From: Kalaharituber pfeilii
Lineage: Eukaryota > Ascomycota > Pezizomycetes > Pezizales > Pezizaceae
Assembly: GCA_015179045.1 (NCBI GenBank)
Contig: WHUZ01000052.1
Span: 248,001-312,000, forward strand
Length of the DNA stretch: 64,000 nt
Reading direction: 5' to 3'
Part shown: positions 33,049 to 44,040 of the stretch, in pieces
Layout: each line of letters opens with the position of its first letter
Numbering within the stretch: the stretch's first letter is position 1
Program-made: the position numbers and the translations under genes
Notes under the pieces: model-generated
Database searches by the model: none
What the model saw: the letters and a program-made list of their open reading frames with translations, nothing else
Told to the model about the DNA's origin: nothing

Positions 33049-34733
33049 CAGAGTTGCTGCCATCCTGTTTGAATCCGCATGGAGCTAGAGCGGGACGGGT
33101 AGGCAGTCAATGAAGGCCAGCAGTTTTCGTTGCTGGAGAGTTGTTAAGCAGATAATATGTTTGGAGGACTAGGTCGGGAGCAAGATAATTCGATTCATCT
33201 TTAGATAACGGTCATGGTACAGATACATGTTGTAAATATCGCATGTAAGTTTGCATGGTATTCTCTATGGCCACCTATTCATTCGCCTAGACTTATGGCA
33301 GCGAAATTCTATACTAGTTAAAAAAGGTTATTAATCAGAGCTTATGTATCTTATTTACAGTCACTGAAAAAAAGGGAGCAACCCTAGCTCTCCACATAAA
33401 CCGATTCGTGAGATAATTATATTTCTCTTCCTATGTATTTTATTGTAGAAGTAAGCAAATGAATTTGAGGCCTAACGCCCTGCCTGGTTGGCCAAGTATA
33501 GCTGAGGTTTTACGGAAACTATAGCAACCAACGGATTTTGCAGTTGGCCTTCACTACCTATGAAGCCGATTCGCGCGAAGCTGAAATTGTGAGCTGTCGC
33601 CCCCAAAAATGAAACTGTGCAACGGAGGTTTAGGTATGTATTGTCTCGCCCGCTACAGCATGAGTGCGTCACATCACCGCACCTATTGAATCGTTGTATC
33701 ACTATCATGGCAAAATTGATCCCTAACGACATCACTCCAGACCTATTATTGATAATTGGAAGGAGGTAGAAGAGTATTACATTGTCATTTATAATAAACG
33801 CCTATGTAGACATCGGAGTTGCAGGGAAATGCGTACCTACTGGAAGCAAAATTCTATTCTGGTGGTTGAGATATATTTGTCGCGCGCGGTCAGTTTTGGT
33901 GTAAAACGTGCGTCGGGACGTGGTGCACGACGGGTTGTGGTGAATTACAGTAGTGTTGTTCATACCGATTCTAGGGCCAAGGTATCTTATACGACCTACT
34001 AGTATCAAACATCGGTCGATATATCATTACATGACTCTGCGTTCGCCGCTTGTTTCCGAAAATCGATTTTACTGTACTCTTTGTATCAATAATTCTCGTG
34101 GTGTGAGCTTAGCTAGTGCGCAACTTCTTGACCGTTGCTAGTACTTCCAATGGTCTCTTCTACATGTGCCAAGTTGCCACAGAGGTGTTTGGATGGGTTG
34201 GAATCGGCAAGGGTACCTGGTATCTGTTGGATGGTAACACGAGGGTAGCATATTCTCGAATTGTTTCACCACTGCAAAGTACTCACTGATGTACTGTTAT
34301 CAAGAAGCGGAGCTCCCTCCATTCGCAAGGCTGCCGTGCATGGAAAGGCAAGGCTGACAGTTGCGCTCAAGGCTGAATGTCAACCAATGATGCAATGTGA
34401 TGGTTTCAGCCGCACGCTTGCGAGACTAGTTGCGCGCATGCATATGCACGATACGGGAACGTGCTGGAGCTTGGAAATCTGCACCTGGTTGCCGCAACAT
34501 ATGGATCGAGCCCACAATAATTGTTTTTGCATTCGCAGTACAATTGATGTTCTTCATGGAAGGTTTTGAAGGCAGTTCTGATGCCCACGTTACAGCTGTT
34601 GATTTCATTCCCAGAATTCTGCGTAGTGTAACCGACTGCATATTGATTCAACAATTGTATCCGCTCACGACACTTTTATATTTCCTAATCTGTGGAAATT
34701 AGCACTTCTCTCCCACCTCCGAAAGCATATGTA
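33049..34733. other. No gene recognised
   Basis: Frames of 60-100 codons on both strands around 34261-34702 without motifs. 33885-33955 carries the dispersed module shared with 24250 and 53703. Confidence 0.25.
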
Positions 34734-36664
34734 GCGTGCCCGATGTGGTAACGATCTGCCCCCCTGTAACGATCCACTCTCTGGGCACTCCTCGTCATGC
34801 ATTCCTCACTCTACTACTTTTATTTGAATATATTGCAACTATAGAAATTGCGTAACATTATACCAATTTGACATCGCTGAATCAGAATTTGCTATCATAA
34901 TGAGGAGAAAATCAAAATTCCAATATTTACAACTAAATTTATCATTATTTACCTAAGTTGAGTCCTCCCTGTGCCCTGCCTTGGCGAACAGCTGCATGCG
35001 GGGTCACGTGATAAAAAAAAAAAAAAAAAAAAGAGTCCTCCCTGTATATAGTATAGCTCAACATCCTCGAAATCAGAAAAATAATATAGAAAACTAGTAA
35101 TTCTCATCTATCTAGGGCTGGTCTTTTTATTAAACGTCAATATTGCATATACAGATCATGTGGGATGCAATGCACCTTCAATTGTATAGAAGTAGTTTAT
35201 GTTCCTGAGCTAATCTCCATACCTTGATCTGACCTTCACCTCAAGTGATTCAGGAATACCGGGACTTGAAGTTGTAGTAGTTGAAGCACTAGGGGTGGTA
35301 ACAGTAACTCCTTCTGAGGTGCCAGGTATGACAGAAGAGACCTATGGCTCAAATCTGCTATTGGAACCTTCTTCTACCCACCCCCCCTTCTAGTATTCAG
35401 ACTCTCCTATCTCATGAACTAAAGATCTTTCCCAGCCCCAGCCTTGCATGTGAGTTCCTCTATGGTATCTTTTTGTAACTTGTTCAGCTGCAGCCATCTC
35501 TCTCTATTTTCGTTCCTCTTTTGCCTTACTTTCTCGATCCATCGCTGCTAACTACTTTGCATATCAGCGGCTTCTTTCTTATCCTAAACTATTTTCGCAC
35601 CTTCTGAAGTTTCTCTTCCTCCTTTCTGACCTTCGCTGGTACTCTCTGTTTCCATTTCGACATCTCCTACTATTTTTTCCTTCTATTGCCAGTATTGCTT
35701 TAACTTCAGCTCGAGGCGGCATAGAGGAAGTGAGTGAATATAACGTCTTGGGCGTCTTGGGTAGAGAACCGCATCCCACCAGATCAGTGAAAAAACACTT
35801 GACTAGTGACGTTTACTAGTCCTCTGCATAGCTCATTTAGTAATACGCACCTGCATCCCATATATTTGCTGTCGCATTTCGCATACGTCGCATATACGCT
35901 CTATCGGCCACCCAAGGTGACCCATGACAGCAAGGCAAAAGAAGAACGAAAATAGAGAGAGATGGCTGCAGCTGAACAAGTTACAAAAAGATACCATAGA
36001 GGAACTCACATGCAAGGCTGGGGCTGGGAAAGATCTTTAGTTCATGAGATAGGAGAGTCTGAATACTAGAAGGGGGGGTGGGTAGAAGAAGGTTCCAATA
36101 GCAGATTTGAGCCATAGGTCTCTTCTGTCATACCTGGCACCTCAGAAGGAGTTACTGTTACCACCCCTAGTGCTTTAACTACTACAACTTCAAGTCCCGG
36201 TATTCCTGAATCACTTGAGGAGTCTAGGAACACTGAAGGTCAGATCAAGGTATGGAGATTAGCTCAGGAACATAAACTACTTCTATACAATTGAAGGTGC
36301 ATTGCATCCCACATGATCTGTATATGCAATATTGACGTTTAATAAAAAGACCAGCCCTAGATAGATGAGAATTACTAGTTTTCTATATTATTTTCCTGAT
36401 TTCGAGGATGTTGAGCTATACTACATACAGGGAGAGCTCAAATTAGGTGAATAATAATGAATTTGGTTGTAAATAATGGAATTTTGATTTTTTCCTCATT
36501 ATGATAGCAAATTCTGATTCAGCGATGTCAAATTGGTATAATGTTAAGCAATTTCTATAGTTGCAATATATCCAAAATAAGTAGTAGAGCGAGGAATGTA
36601 TGACGAGGAGTGCCCAGAGAGTGGATCGTTACAGGGGGGCAGATCGTTACCACTTCGGGCACGT
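34734..36664. mobile_element. Fold-back element with ~720-bp inverted arms
   Basis: 34735-35534 and 35930-36663 are near-identical inverted arms around a ~395-bp centre. The ends read GCGTGCCCGATGTGGTAACG and CCACTTCGGGCACGT, flanked by TA on each side. The left arm is longer only because of the B insertion at 34973-35032. No transposase is recognisable. A small frame in the right arm (35924-36040) starts MTARQKKNENRERWLQLNK but is not identifiable. TA flanks suggest a Tc1/mariner-type mover, which is inference. Confidence 0.85.
34973..35032 (+). mobile_element. Family B hairpin-only insertion
   Basis: 60 bp, perfect 13-bp duplication GAGTCCTCCCTGT (34960-34972, 35033-35045), tail A20. The opposite arm of the fold-back (36420-36445) lacks it, which gives an empty site. 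Confidence 0.93.
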
Positions 36665-36817
36665 TAGATCTTGGCAGTGAAAAGTGCAGTGGTAGGTGCT
36701 GGATAAAACGGGGCTTCTTGATCAAAAGAAAGAAAAAGCAGTTCCAGTGGTTTCATAGCGGAGACTGACTGTGCTTGGCGATTTTCTTGGCATATGTAGT
36801 TTTTCGAACACGTGATA

Positions 36818-37176
36818 CAGTATACTCTGGATATTAGAATATCCCGATGTAAGAATATGTGTGTTACGTTCTCGTTTATTTTCGGAATCTGCCTTGGCTC
36901 GGCCGTAGTTCGATATAACAATGTGTGTGACCCGCTCCCATGCAAAATAAGAATATTTTCATTACAAGAATATTCTTAGCTTTTTTTTCTGCTTAATCAT
37001 ATACAAAATCTTATATCAAGATTGCATATTGTTTGCTATCATTGCATGCCAATTTCCGTTGTTCCGGTCTTTACTGCATATGGTTAGTGTGGAGGCTCAA
37101 TTTCAGTATAAGATTACATTCGATATAAGAATATTCCTCCCCCGCCCGAGGACGTTCTTATATCGAGAGTGTACTG
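36818..37176. mobile_element. Mariner-type MITE
   Basis: Ends CAGTATACTCTGGATATTAG and CGATATAAG-type inverse (tatcgagagtgtactg), flanked by TA (36816-36817, 37177-37178). The interior repeats atataagaatatt motifs. 359 bp, non-coding. Confidence 0.85.
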
Positions 37177-37178
37177 TA

Positions 37179-38293
37179 TGAAAATTGTGAGATCCCGTGA
37201 TGGTCATGCCTACTTGGCATAGTACCTTCGATTGCCGGCATCCTGTCTGCGCTTTTCTTCCAATCGTCCTGACACTCCAACATGCCTTCAGGTTATGAGC
37301 CCGAATGCTCCACAGCTGCAATCCCGCACAGATTATTATAAATTAGAAACAGAAGAAGAAAGAACGAAAGAAGAAAGGAAAAAATGGCGTCTCGCCGTCG
37401 CTATGTTCTTTCTTTCTTCCTAGATCCTCGCCTATATTCGGGGCCAGCAATTTCTGCCACACAAAAGTGGATGACCCGGCCACACTTGTGCTGACTGGTC
37501 CGGCCTACTGGTCCGAATTCCGTCATACCCTGCATACTTGGGTAAAAATTTGCATTTATCGCCGCCCTACAGAACCTAGCCGCTCCTCTTGTCTGTCTTG
37601 GCAAATATACTGATTAAGTACCGTAATTAGTTACAGGGCATCTCGAGATATTGACTATCACCGCATTTCCTACACTCCTCTGCCACTTGCATCTCTTCCC
37701 GTCCTGTGCAAGTTCTAATACCAGTCTCTCCTCCTGCTCGTTTTAAACAAAGGCCACCACACCTCCTCTCATTACTCTCCCTCCTTGACCTTATTCAAGA
37801 TGCCTCCTCAACCTGTTGAGCCTTTCGGTCCAGATGTTCAACAGCAATTTGAACGCTACAATCGCTGTCATCTTGAACTTGGCAAACTTAGATTTTAACA
37901 CTCAGATGATGAGGCGCATCAAGAGGAAAACGACGATGTTCATCGTACTATTCATGTCTGTTAAAACATCGTGTAAACGGGTGATGTTTCTAGCACTATG
38001 CATCCAATTATGCATCTTGGCTCGTTTTTGGACTTTCATCCTTGTAAATGGATCAGTGGTCCGTCCCAGTGATGAGTAGCTCAGTTATCGACTGGTCCGG
38101 ACCACTCATGCGTAGACCAGGCCACTCATGACTGGCCCGCACCAGTCATGAGTGGCCCGGATAAGATGGCTGGCACCGAACACCTACATATATAAGTGGA
38201 TCCAGGAAGGAAACGGAGATACCGCTTTATGATTAATTATTATTATTAAATAGAAGGTTGCGGCCTGAACCTTTTTTGCTAGTGGAGGAGTGA
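37179..38293. other. No gene recognised
   Basis: Short frame at 37801-37899 (MPPQPVEPFGPDVQQQF...) stops after 32 codons. 38055-38165 contains repeated ggccactcatga/ccagtcatgagtgg palindromes of unknown origin. Confidence 0.25.
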
Positions 38294-39106
38294 TTTTTTT
38301 TTTTTTTTTATCATTAATCGCTTGCCGCCCGGTGGGCTATGGCGATGTCTTAGATACATGAGTAAGGGATAAATGGATATAGGCTAGAAAAATGGGAAAG
38401 GAAAATATCACTAAAGATAAGGAAACGGGTCTCCTCACTCCCCAAGCATCTCTACCAGCTTCTTCAGTGGGTCCTCCTCCCCCTCTTTGCCCCGCGGGGG
38501 CCTTCTGACGTGCTCTTCCCCCCGGGCCACCTCCGTCTCCACACCCTGCACTCGTCTAGTACGTGTCTTGTTGTCTCCTCCTTCTTCTCGCACCATCTGC
38601 ATTCGAGGCCGTCCCCTTCGCCTACGTGCCATCTCCACGCCCGTAGCCCCTTCCCCCCTAATAATCCCGCCAATCGTCCAGTCATGTGTCCGAGCCTCTC
38701 CAAGGGTCGGTAGGATAGCTTCAGCCTGTGTCTCTCTTCGGCCCTCTCCCTCCTTGCCTCCTGTCTCAGTCCTGCCTCTGTCACCATCTCCGGCTCATTC
38801 TGTAGCGCCGAGCCCAGTTTGGCCGCCTTGTCTGTCTCCTCATTCCCGGGTATGCCCTTGTGTCCCTTGACCCATATGACGGAAAGGTCCCGGTCGCCTC
38901 GTTCTATTCTCCTCTCCCATGCCTTCCGCACCCGTTCGGCTGCCCCCTGATTTGTGGGGTCACCTTTGGCTATAGCCTCCATCCTTGCTATCGCCATCTT
39001 GGTGTCCGTCAGAATTAGAAGCTCCCCTTCCACGCTGTCCATCGCCCTGGCTATAGCGATTAGTTCCGCATCGTTCACGGTGGCGCGTGTGCCTAGATAG
39101 GTCGAT
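38294..39106 (-). mobile_element. 5'-truncated family A LINE with RNase H
   Basis: 813 bp, minus strand, perfect 11-bp duplication TGGAGGAGTGA (38283-38293, 39107-39117). Contains a T16 run, ATCGC/GCGAT hairpin, ~110-bp 3' UTR and the open RNase H frame. Confidence 0.93.
38464..39078 (-). CDS. LINE ORF2 C-terminus: RNase H and CCHC knuckle (5'-truncated)
   Basis: 204 codons without a stop. The RNase H core lacks its first Asp strand because of truncation but keeps the Glu (NDAELIAIARAM), second Asp (ILTDTKMAI) and last Asp (GNEETDKAAKLG). VIWVKGHKGIPGNEETD is the usual signature. After ~60 residues follows CRWCEKKEETTRHVLDEC, the C-x2-C-x7-H-x4-C knuckle of Tad-type LINEs. No own start or promoter is expected. 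The clean frame suggests a young insertion. Confidence 0.9.
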   Translation of the reverse strand: MNDAELIAIARAMDSVEGELLILTDTKMAIARMEAIAKGDPTNQGAAERVRKAWERRIERGDRDLSVIWVKGHKGIPGNEETDKAAKLGSALQNEPEMVTEAGLRQEARRERAEERHRLKLSYRPLERLGHMTGRLAGLLGGKGLRAWRWHVGEGDGLECRWCEKKEETTRHVLDECRVWRRRWPGGKSTSEGPRGAKRGRRTH

Positions 39107-39145
39107 TGGAGGAGTGAGTAAGGAGTAACTACGTATCACAGCGGC

Positions 39146-39553
39146 TAGTGAGCGGCACGAGCCGAGCCAGCTCGAGCTCAAACGAGCCAAGATCATGCTA
39201 GTGTTTGCCCTGCCATGGCGAACAGCTACAAGCGGGGTCACGTGAAAAAAAAAAAAAAAAAAAATGCTAGTGTTTTTCTTGCCAGCTCGCTAAAATGCTT
39301 GGACAGTGCAAGGTTTCATAAACTGTTAATACCTAATATAGTAATAATTAGAGACTTGGAGCTCATTCTGACCTACCAAAAACTTCGAAAAGCTCAATTT
39401 AGCTGATAGTAGTGAGAAAGATGAAAATTTAGCTTAGTTTAGTTAAGTTTGTCAATATTATAATCAATCTAGGCTCGAGCCGAGCTCACTTACCCACGAG
39501 CTGGCTCGAGCTCACCCTCCAGCTCGGCTCGAGCTAGCTCGTGCCGCTCACTA
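39146..39553. mobile_element. hAT-type MITE (copy 2) with nested B insertion
   Basis: TAGTGAGCGGCACGAGC inverted ends, 8-bp duplication ACAGCGGC (39138-39145, 39554-39561). Same middle as the copy at 4465 (e.g. gctcattctgacctaccaa). It lacks about 100 bp of left palindromic sequence and gained the B insertion. Confidence 0.92.
39207..39263 (+). mobile_element. Family B hairpin-only insertion in the hAT MITE
   Basis: 57 bp, perfect 12-bp duplication ATGCTAGTGTTT (39195-39206, 39264-39275). The sister MITE at 4610-4622 (atgcttgtgttt) is uninterrupted, an empty site. Confidence 0.94.
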
Positions 39554-39561
39554 ACAGCGGC

Positions 39562-39858
39562 TCTGCCTAGGGGGCACATAGCCTCTTTCTTTATAGTTCT
39601 GCTGATATCTAACCTCACTCATGTTACGAATACCAATCAATCGGTCTATTATCCGTTGCACCAAAAGGCAGATCAGGAGCATAACACGCTGTCATCGGTT
39701 GGACTACTTGAAGCCGTTAGGCCACTCTTTGGCATCAGGCCTTGGGCTACGTCCAGTCTCAGGTGTCCAAGCATCTAAGTGCATGTGCCTATTCTACCCT
39801 GCGCCTTACCTTCATGCTTACTGTGCAGTGTAGGCAGTAGTAGTCCGCCTAGTCGGGC
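39562..39858. other. No gene seen
   Basis: Short frames only. Confidence 0.25.
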
Positions 39859-41073
39859 CGGAAGCTCGGACTGGCCCGAGTACACCTTTCACAGGGTCCA
39901 CGGCCCGGCACAGACTACGGTCGCACTGGCATGTTGCCAACACTGCTCACTGGCCTCAGGGCCCTTCCTGCCACCTCTGCCAGCTTCAGGACACAGGAGG
40001 GTGCATGGAAAATCCCAGAAGCCGTCCCTTTGCACTGGAGAGGACTATACTCTAACCGATCCAGAAACCTCTTCTGATTTTGGATATCTGAGTATCACAA
40101 GCCTCACAAAACAATAAAAACAGCGGTTCCGCTAGCTACAGCAGAAAATAACCCCATACTCGCACCAAATAATGCTTCACAAATCTTCTTGTGCTTTTCT
40201 TTCTTGTGAGACTATTGAACTTAAATGTCCAGGTTTTCTTTTTATGAATCTCATATTGCGGCTGTGGCTGTAAAAGCCATACTGGTGGTTCATCGATGGA
40301 AATAAGTGCCAACATTCCGACGTGAAAACGGAGTGAGCCACAATCCCTTGAAACCGACCCTTATGTGGGAGAAGAGGTGTGAGGTATGAAGCACGACCCT
40401 TAGCTGGGTGAGGTATGGAGCGCAATCCTTACTTTAGTTCCACTGCAAAGCCCATGGAAAATTTGATCTGGTGGTTGAAGTACAGTATCCATTCTCAGTT
40501 TGGCATATAACGCATATAAGTGCTAGGTATGCGCCACCTTGCGGCGAGACACTGCACTCACGTGGGAAGCAGACGGTGTAGACGGAGTTCAGACACTGTG
40601 GGCCGCTGAAATTAACCTAGCGAGGGCCGGCGCTGTGGGCAGCCATGTTCCTCTTATAAGAGGGACAGACTCTCGCAGCCAAAAGTTGACTGTCCGAAGA
40701 GTCAAGATGACCTATGCAATATCACGGAGTTAAGGCTACGTAAGCTACCGTGAATGCCAGTGCCCAGCGCTGGTGATGTGCCTTTTTAGCCTAACTGATG
40801 GTATTTCCCAAAAGGTTTACTACCCTATAACACTGAGGATTGAAGGGGATGGGAAAGACATATATGCCCCTGCCATAGGCCAGTAGCCTGTATGCGGGGT
40901 TACGTGACCCAAAAAAAAAAAAAAAAAAAAAAAAAGACATATAGCACTTTCACTTACATTATACTGGCAATCACGTAACATTACTTTGAAATCATATCAA
41001 TAAGAAATATCCCTGTGCTACCCCCATCTAGACCATCAGTAGATTCTTCTGTCATAGTTACAAATTTATCCAC
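39859..41073 (+). repeat. Repeat D, copy 1
   Basis: Highly similar along its length to 56545-57763, from cggaagctcggactggcccg to gtcatagttac. No transposase and no consistent terminal repeats are visible. Its 5' section (seen at 8809, 11822 and 56387) is absent here. A direct repeat of gtgaagcccctatatctccc lies just outside (41079-41116). It contains the B insertion at 40865-40932. Confidence 0.85.
40865..40932 (+). mobile_element. Family B insertion in repeat D copy 1
   Basis: 68 bp, 11-bp duplication AAAGACATATA (40854-40864, 40933-40943), diverged B hairpin and a ~30-nt A tail. Copy 2 reads straight through at 57636-57650. Confidence 0.93.
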
Positions 41074-41325
41074 TCCCGTGAAGCCCCTATATCTCCCGTG
41101 AAGCCCCTATATCTCCCGTATCGAGCGTCTCTATCCCTGCATTCAGCTCCTATAGCTTCGGATTACATTCTCTAATCTCCCATATGCCTTAACGAGCACC
41201 TCCCACGCTTGTGGGGCTACTGCCCACCTGGTGTTTACACTCAATATAAGCATATTACGCCTCCAAGGCGGTATGCTTGTGACGGCAGTTGACTGTTATT
41301 GGAACGGTATCATCCCTTACGTCCC
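41074..41325. other. No gene seen
   Basis: Only the tandem direct repeat near 41079-41116. Confidence 0.3.
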
Positions 41326-41640
41326 TGTTGTTATATTATGTAGATCATGATTAACGCGCGCTTGTTGTTGCTTGTTTCAAAAGTTATTTGTGCACTTATC
41401 TAAAATGCACCATATCTGGTATTTACATGTTCGGTTTAGGGTTATCCTCACTCACGTACAGTGGTGCCTGTCTCCGGGCCAGAAGGACTTCGGTCCAGGG
41501 GCCCTGCCATGGCGAACAGCTGCAAGCGGGGTTACGTGAAATAAAAAAAAAAAAAAAAAAAAAACTCACGTACAGTATATAAGCGTGCGATTCCTGCGAC
41601 TCTGCGCTCAATAGACTTAACGATATCGACCTCAGATTCC
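41326..41640 (+). repeat. LTR-like sequence interrupted by a B insertion
   Basis: Starts tgttgttatat, has gcgcgcttgttgttgct, tatataag (TATA-like, 41576) and the motif gcgctcaatagacttaacg (41609-41627). These occur in the same order as in the solo LTR at 42938-43203 (tgttgaaac, gcgcgcctgttgct, tatataag, cgctcaatagacta). Boundaries and target duplication not found. Confidence 0.5.
41463..41563 (+). mobile_element. Family B insertion, 101 bp
   Basis: Perfect 13-bp duplication ACTCACGTACAGT (41450-41462, 41564-41576). Includes ~40 bp upstream of the hairpin (ggtgcctgtctccgggcc...) that matches the longer copy at 51384-51779, then the hairpin and AATAAA-type tail. Confidence 0.93.
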
Positions 41641-42204
41641 TTCACCTGAATACATATCGCCCCTGACTGCGTGAACTCCGTAGGACCTATATCTGACAAC
41701 TGTCTGTACAAGATGCATGAATACATGACGAAACAAGAACCAGACGAAATAAAACAAATAGCTCTTCGATCCGTTTACTGCCTCGCCTCCGACATATCCA
41801 TTATCCACCGTATAATATCAGACACGTATAGAAAAAATGAAAAGAACATGAAAGTAGAAGAAAACTAGAAAAAAAATTGAACATGTAGATGTGCTCAGAA
41901 TTGCACTTTCTGCCATTGTTTTTTTCTGCTACACATTTTCGACCTGCTATTTCAGGCCATGTAGTTCAAAACAACCGATCAACCTGATGCTAGCAAACAT
42001 TGGATTAAAGGAGCAAGTTTGCATCTCACCGTGACTGGTAGGGCCAGTTAGACACGACCTACAACTCTTCTCCGTCATATCCGCGACCCAAAGCACGTTT
42101 ATAGTGATATTCGCACTTGGGCCATGGAAATGGAGCGAAGTTGCCACACATATGAGTCGCTGGCGAATCACAATCTTCGCACTCAACTTCAGGTTTGGCA
42201 ACGA
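41641..42204. other. No gene recognised
   Basis: A 65-codon frame at 41671-41868 (MNSVGPISDNCLYKMHEYMT...) could be internal LTR-element sequence but cannot be identified. Confidence 0.25.
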
Positions 42205-42488
42205 CTAGAGTTGCAGTCTCCCCGAGCTCCCAGTTACCGGGGTGTCGTTGGTAAGTTTCTTGTCGGCTACCGATTCCTCAGCGACCTTGTCTTCAGGTCT
42301 GGCCGATTTTTCAGTGACCTTGTTTTTAGATTCTTCAGTCTTCGCCTTAGCTACCTTGCGCCTCTCGGCCTTAGCTTTACGCGCTTTGGCTCTTCGTGCG
42401 TGTTTGGCTTCTGATGCTTTGACGTCTGGAACCTTGTTAACTGGTGGCTTCTCATCAGGCTCTCCGGGGCACTTATGCTTCGAAAGAC
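42205..42488 (-). CDS. Basic Lys/Ala/Glu-rich C-terminal fragment, unknown
   Basis: Minus strand is open for ~94 codons up to the family A insertion at 42489, ending in a TAG at ~42205. Composition is strikingly Lys/Ala/Glu (AKARKAKAERRKVAKAKTEE), followed by repeated EDKVAEESVADKKL-like units. This suggests the tail of a nuclear or coiled-coil protein. The upstream part is missing or lies beyond the insertions. Confidence 0.4.
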
Positions 42489-44035
42489 GCTTTTTTTTTA
42501 TTTTTTTTTATTTCATTACTCGCATGCCGCCCTACAGGCTATGGCGAGGGTTTTATTTAGAATAAAAGGAAAGGATCCCGCGGTGCTCATACGTGGTGCG
42601 GGTGAGTAGTGGGCCAGTCTGTTCATCTCCCTACATCCGTCCTCTGTCCCATTCATACTGGTCCACTCGCAGCCATCGTCCTCCAAGCCTCACTCTTCCA
42701 ACCTCGGTAGTGTTTTCCAGGTAGACTACCGCTGAACTTGTCTTCTTTCCCTCGTTGACCAACGTGTCCTTTTTTTCTCAGCCAACGAATGTCGGTTGTC
42801 TTGCCTAATTCTTGGTTAGCTGCCTCCAGCCACCTCCGGACCTTCCCTAAGTCCTTTCTCAGGGCTATTCCATGTACAACGATGCCGGTTTTTGTTGTGG
42901 TGCTGGCATCGGGGGTAGGTGGTGTGGTGGGGAGCTTTGTTGAAACATGTCATCCGTTGCACCATTGAGTAGTTCGTTTCATACGTTTCATACGTTTCAT
43001 AATTGCGCGCCTGTTGCTTCTTAGCGCTTATATTAGTTTGTGCTACATTACTTTTGTATGTCTACATTCATGTATATAAGTGCCTATTTTTCTCGTAACT
43101 CTCGCTCAATAGACTAGATGATACTCCCAATAATGACGAGCCCTCCCTTCAGGTGTTCTCCTATTGCTTCGCTGAACCCGCACACGGTAGACACATTTTT
43201 TCAAGCTTGGTCTTAGGGCGGGAGGGAGTTCTGGGTGTCTGGGTCTTCTGTGTTGGGCTCGGGGTGGGCTTGGAGCTTGATGGAATGGTATTGTCAGGCG
43301 CAGGGCCTGCTGTGTCGCCAGCCGGAGGTGCGGACGCAATCTTTTTTGCCTCCTTGTCATCAAGTTGGCGTTTGATCGCGTATGGGTCCTGAGGGGACGG
43401 GGTATTGCCTTTGCGCTTCTTGTTTCGCGCATTTTCTGGTCTCATGTCAGGTGTCTGAGTGGTGGGGGCGTTCTTTGCTGGGGGAGGTGGTGCCATCGTT
43501 TCCGGAGGGGAGGACGGCTCCTCCGCGAGCGCAGTGTAGATTGGGCTGAAACCCATCGTCGTCGACGTCATGGTGGGGGGGGGGCCGCGGTCGCGTGTTG
43601 TTCGTCTGGACCCCCGAATCGACATTCGGGGTCGTCTATGTTGTCTCCGAATGTGAAACAGATGAATGACCCTTTCTTCGGGTCGTCCTCTTCGGCCATA
43701 TTGGCTTCAACGGATTGGGGAAATTTCCTCCGCCTTGTGGAAGGTGTGTCGAAGGCCCGTCTTTTGATCCCAGTGAGGCTCCGGGCGGCCTCTTCCCCTT
43801 TCGGGGCCCCATGAGGTATTAACGCAATGCCATAGCACTGCTTCCTCTGCACTTGAATCCTACGCAAGCGTACCGACCTGCGATTCTCACGCGGTTAGCG
43901 TTCCCTTCCGATTTCCGACATTCCTCAGAACCCGTACAGCTCTGTGGCGCCTCCTCGGCGGTAGTCATGGTGCCATCCTCCTTGCCGTAGGGCCCGGTCA
44001 AGGCGTGTCATAGACAACTCCCCTTGTGTGAGACG
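42489..44035 (-). mobile_element. Half-LINE with full-length ORF1, split by a solo LTR
   Basis: Minus strand: T-rich run, CTCGC-type hairpin (42517-42550), 3' UTR and RRM-like domain (42690-42930), then, after the solo LTR, the Pro/Thr-rich region (43209-43560) and an N-terminal segment beginning MAEEDDPKKGSFICFTFGDN at 43699. Frame breaks include one at a C10 run (minus sense) near 43575. It lies head-to-head with the copy at 44041. The 5' boundary is approximate. Confidence 0.8.
42938..43203 (+). mobile_element. Solo LTR, 266 bp
   Basis: Begins TGTTGAAACATG and ends ATTTTTTCA, with the 5-bp duplication AGCTT (42933-42937, 43204-43208). Joining the flanks restores half-LINE sequence collinear with 27930-27980. 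Internal TATATAAG at 43072-43080 and CTCGCTCAATAGACTA behave like promoter and R-region landmarks. Superfamily undetermined. Confidence 0.85.
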
Positions 44036-44040
44036 AATAT

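Noticed and set aside
34960..35045. Tail-only inserts interpreted as processed pseudogenes of a small RNA
   Set aside because: The longer copies (101 and 396 bp) share the same 3' end with more upstream sequence, which fits truncated LINE-type insertion better.
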